From an uncultured Bacilli bacterium (GTDB taxonomy: Bacteria; Bacillota_I; Bacilli_A; RF39; UBA660), in NCBI GenBank assembly GCA_947593275.1, contig CANQDN010000025.1:1-12492 (forward strand): a stretch of DNA of 12,492 bases, given 5' to 3'. This document shows, piece after piece, positions 11,972 to 12,492 of this stretch (position 1 is its first letter; every line of letters begins with the position of its first letter). Position numbers and translations under genes: made by a program. The notes beneath the pieces are model-generated. The model was not told the origin of the DNA, searched no databases, and saw nothing but the letters and a program-made list of their open reading frames with translations.

Positions 11972-12492
11972 TTATTTTATTAACTTTTTTTGTTTGCATA
12001 AATATTCTTCTATATGTATTTGATGATAGTCTGGATCGTATTTTTGTAAGTTACTAAAAAAATCCATCATAAGAGCATTGAAAGGTTTATATCTACTACG
12101 AGCATTTCGGATTCTAATACTTCTTAAATGAGGATATAGATCTTCATAATAAGTAAATTTTAATTTATAATATTCTCCTTCATTTATTATTGTCATAGAA
12201 TCAGCATTTTTATAGTCAAATGAAATACTATCATCACTAATCCAAATGATTTTTTCATTATTAAAAACTTTTTTATATAATTCACTATTTTTTAAGTTTT
12301 GATTTGCTTCAAAAATTCGGGTATATAATCTTCTTTTTTCGTTAATGTCACTACATTGTGACAAATCATAATCATTTACTTGAAATACATTTCCATTTTT
12401 AAATGATTGATATAATGCATCAAATAAATTATAAATAACCATATTTTCTTTTGTTATAAAAAAATCGGTTTCTTGATTTTTATCAAAAGAAG
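11972..12492 (-). CDS. Hypothetical protein, 5' end outside the window, not recognised
   Basis: The frame is open without a stop from 11972 to the right edge. An ATG at 12442 would give 156 residues, but only AAAGAAAA precedes it and no Shine-Dalgarno is seen; the 17 upstream codons (ending ...DFFITKEN) read like protein. I therefore treat the gene as partial with a start beyond the window. I recognise no family. The visible part is soluble, mixed alpha/beta: a helical N-terminal region with K-R-R-L-Y (about 36-40 from that ATG), strands around IIWISDDSISFDY and YYKLKFTYYEDLY, a basic segment SIRIRNARSRYKP, and a helical end with HQIHIEEYL. The Arg-rich segment might bind nucleic acid or phosphate; this is only a guess. 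Confidence 0.65.
   Translation of the reverse strand, partial: SFDKNQETDFFITKENMVIYNLFDALYQSFKNGNVFQVNDYDLSQCSDINEKRRLYTRIFEANQNLKNSELYKKVFNNEKIIWISDDSISFDYKNADSMTIINEGEYYKLKFTYYEDLYPHLRSIRIRNARSRYKPFNALMMDFFSNLQKYDPDYHQIHIEEYLCKQKKLIK

Noticed and set aside
1..12492. Mycoplasma-type code (TGA as Trp), riboswitches and CRISPR arrays
   Set aside because: Tryptophan is encoded by TGG and frames are complete under the standard code. No recognisable riboswitch core or regularly spaced repeat-spacer series was found on either strand.

Overview
The window is very AT-rich DNA (about three quarters A+T by eye) from a low-GC Gram-positive bacterium. The standard code fits: tryptophan is read from TGG throughout and no internal TGA is needed. 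Strong Shine-Dalgarno sites, many extended -10 promoters (TGnTATAAT), a LemA/DUF3137 pair, a bacitracin-type ABC module next to a two-component system and a SipW-like signal peptidase all suit the Bacillota. An uncultured, gut-type Bacilli/Erysipelotrichia/RF39-like lineage is my guess; the placement is inference.

Layout. From 108 to 8263 every protein gene lies on the + strand. A COG2426-type small membrane protein (156-674) overlaps a degenerate histidine-phosphatase-fold protein (671-1288). An unrecognised 189-residue protein follows (1342-1911) and ends at a terminator. A minus-strand tRNA-Gln(CUG) sits at 1981-2056 with its own promoter and terminator. Next is a peptide-antibiotic-resistance type module: OmpR-family response regulator (2171-2824), ABC ATPase (2907-3815), ABC-2 permease (3808-4638) and sensor kinase with a single N-terminal membrane helix (4653-5537). 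Four TCTTAA repeats phased 11/11/12 bp sit just upstream of the -10 of the ABC operon and look like the regulator's own binding array. A secreted or anchored Ig-like protein (5667-6146) is translationally coupled to a membrane signal peptidase of the Ser-His (SipW/ER) type (6133-7062). A cytoplasmic NagZ-type beta-N-acetylhexosaminidase (7172-8263) closes this half.

From 8288 to the right edge all genes are on the minus strand: LemA (8288-8836) downstream of DUF3137 (8838-9728) as a two-gene operon; an unrecognised helical protein (9890-10348) downstream of a GNAT acetyltransferase with a Cys-rich tail (10364-10861); an unrecognised 240-residue protein (11063-11785); and an unrecognised protein (11972-12492) whose frame runs off the window. 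The intergenic gaps here are rich in inverted repeats lying on promoters, including a 35-bp near-palindrome carrying overlapping divergent -35 elements.

The likeliest working units are the antibiotic-sensing ABC/two-component module and the signal-peptidase/substrate pair. The least explained DNA is the right-hand block of unknown genes and palindromes. I found no transposase, integrase, CRISPR array, rRNA or origin. No gene-free stretch reaches 300 bases; the longest are about 200 bp and are described under their features.
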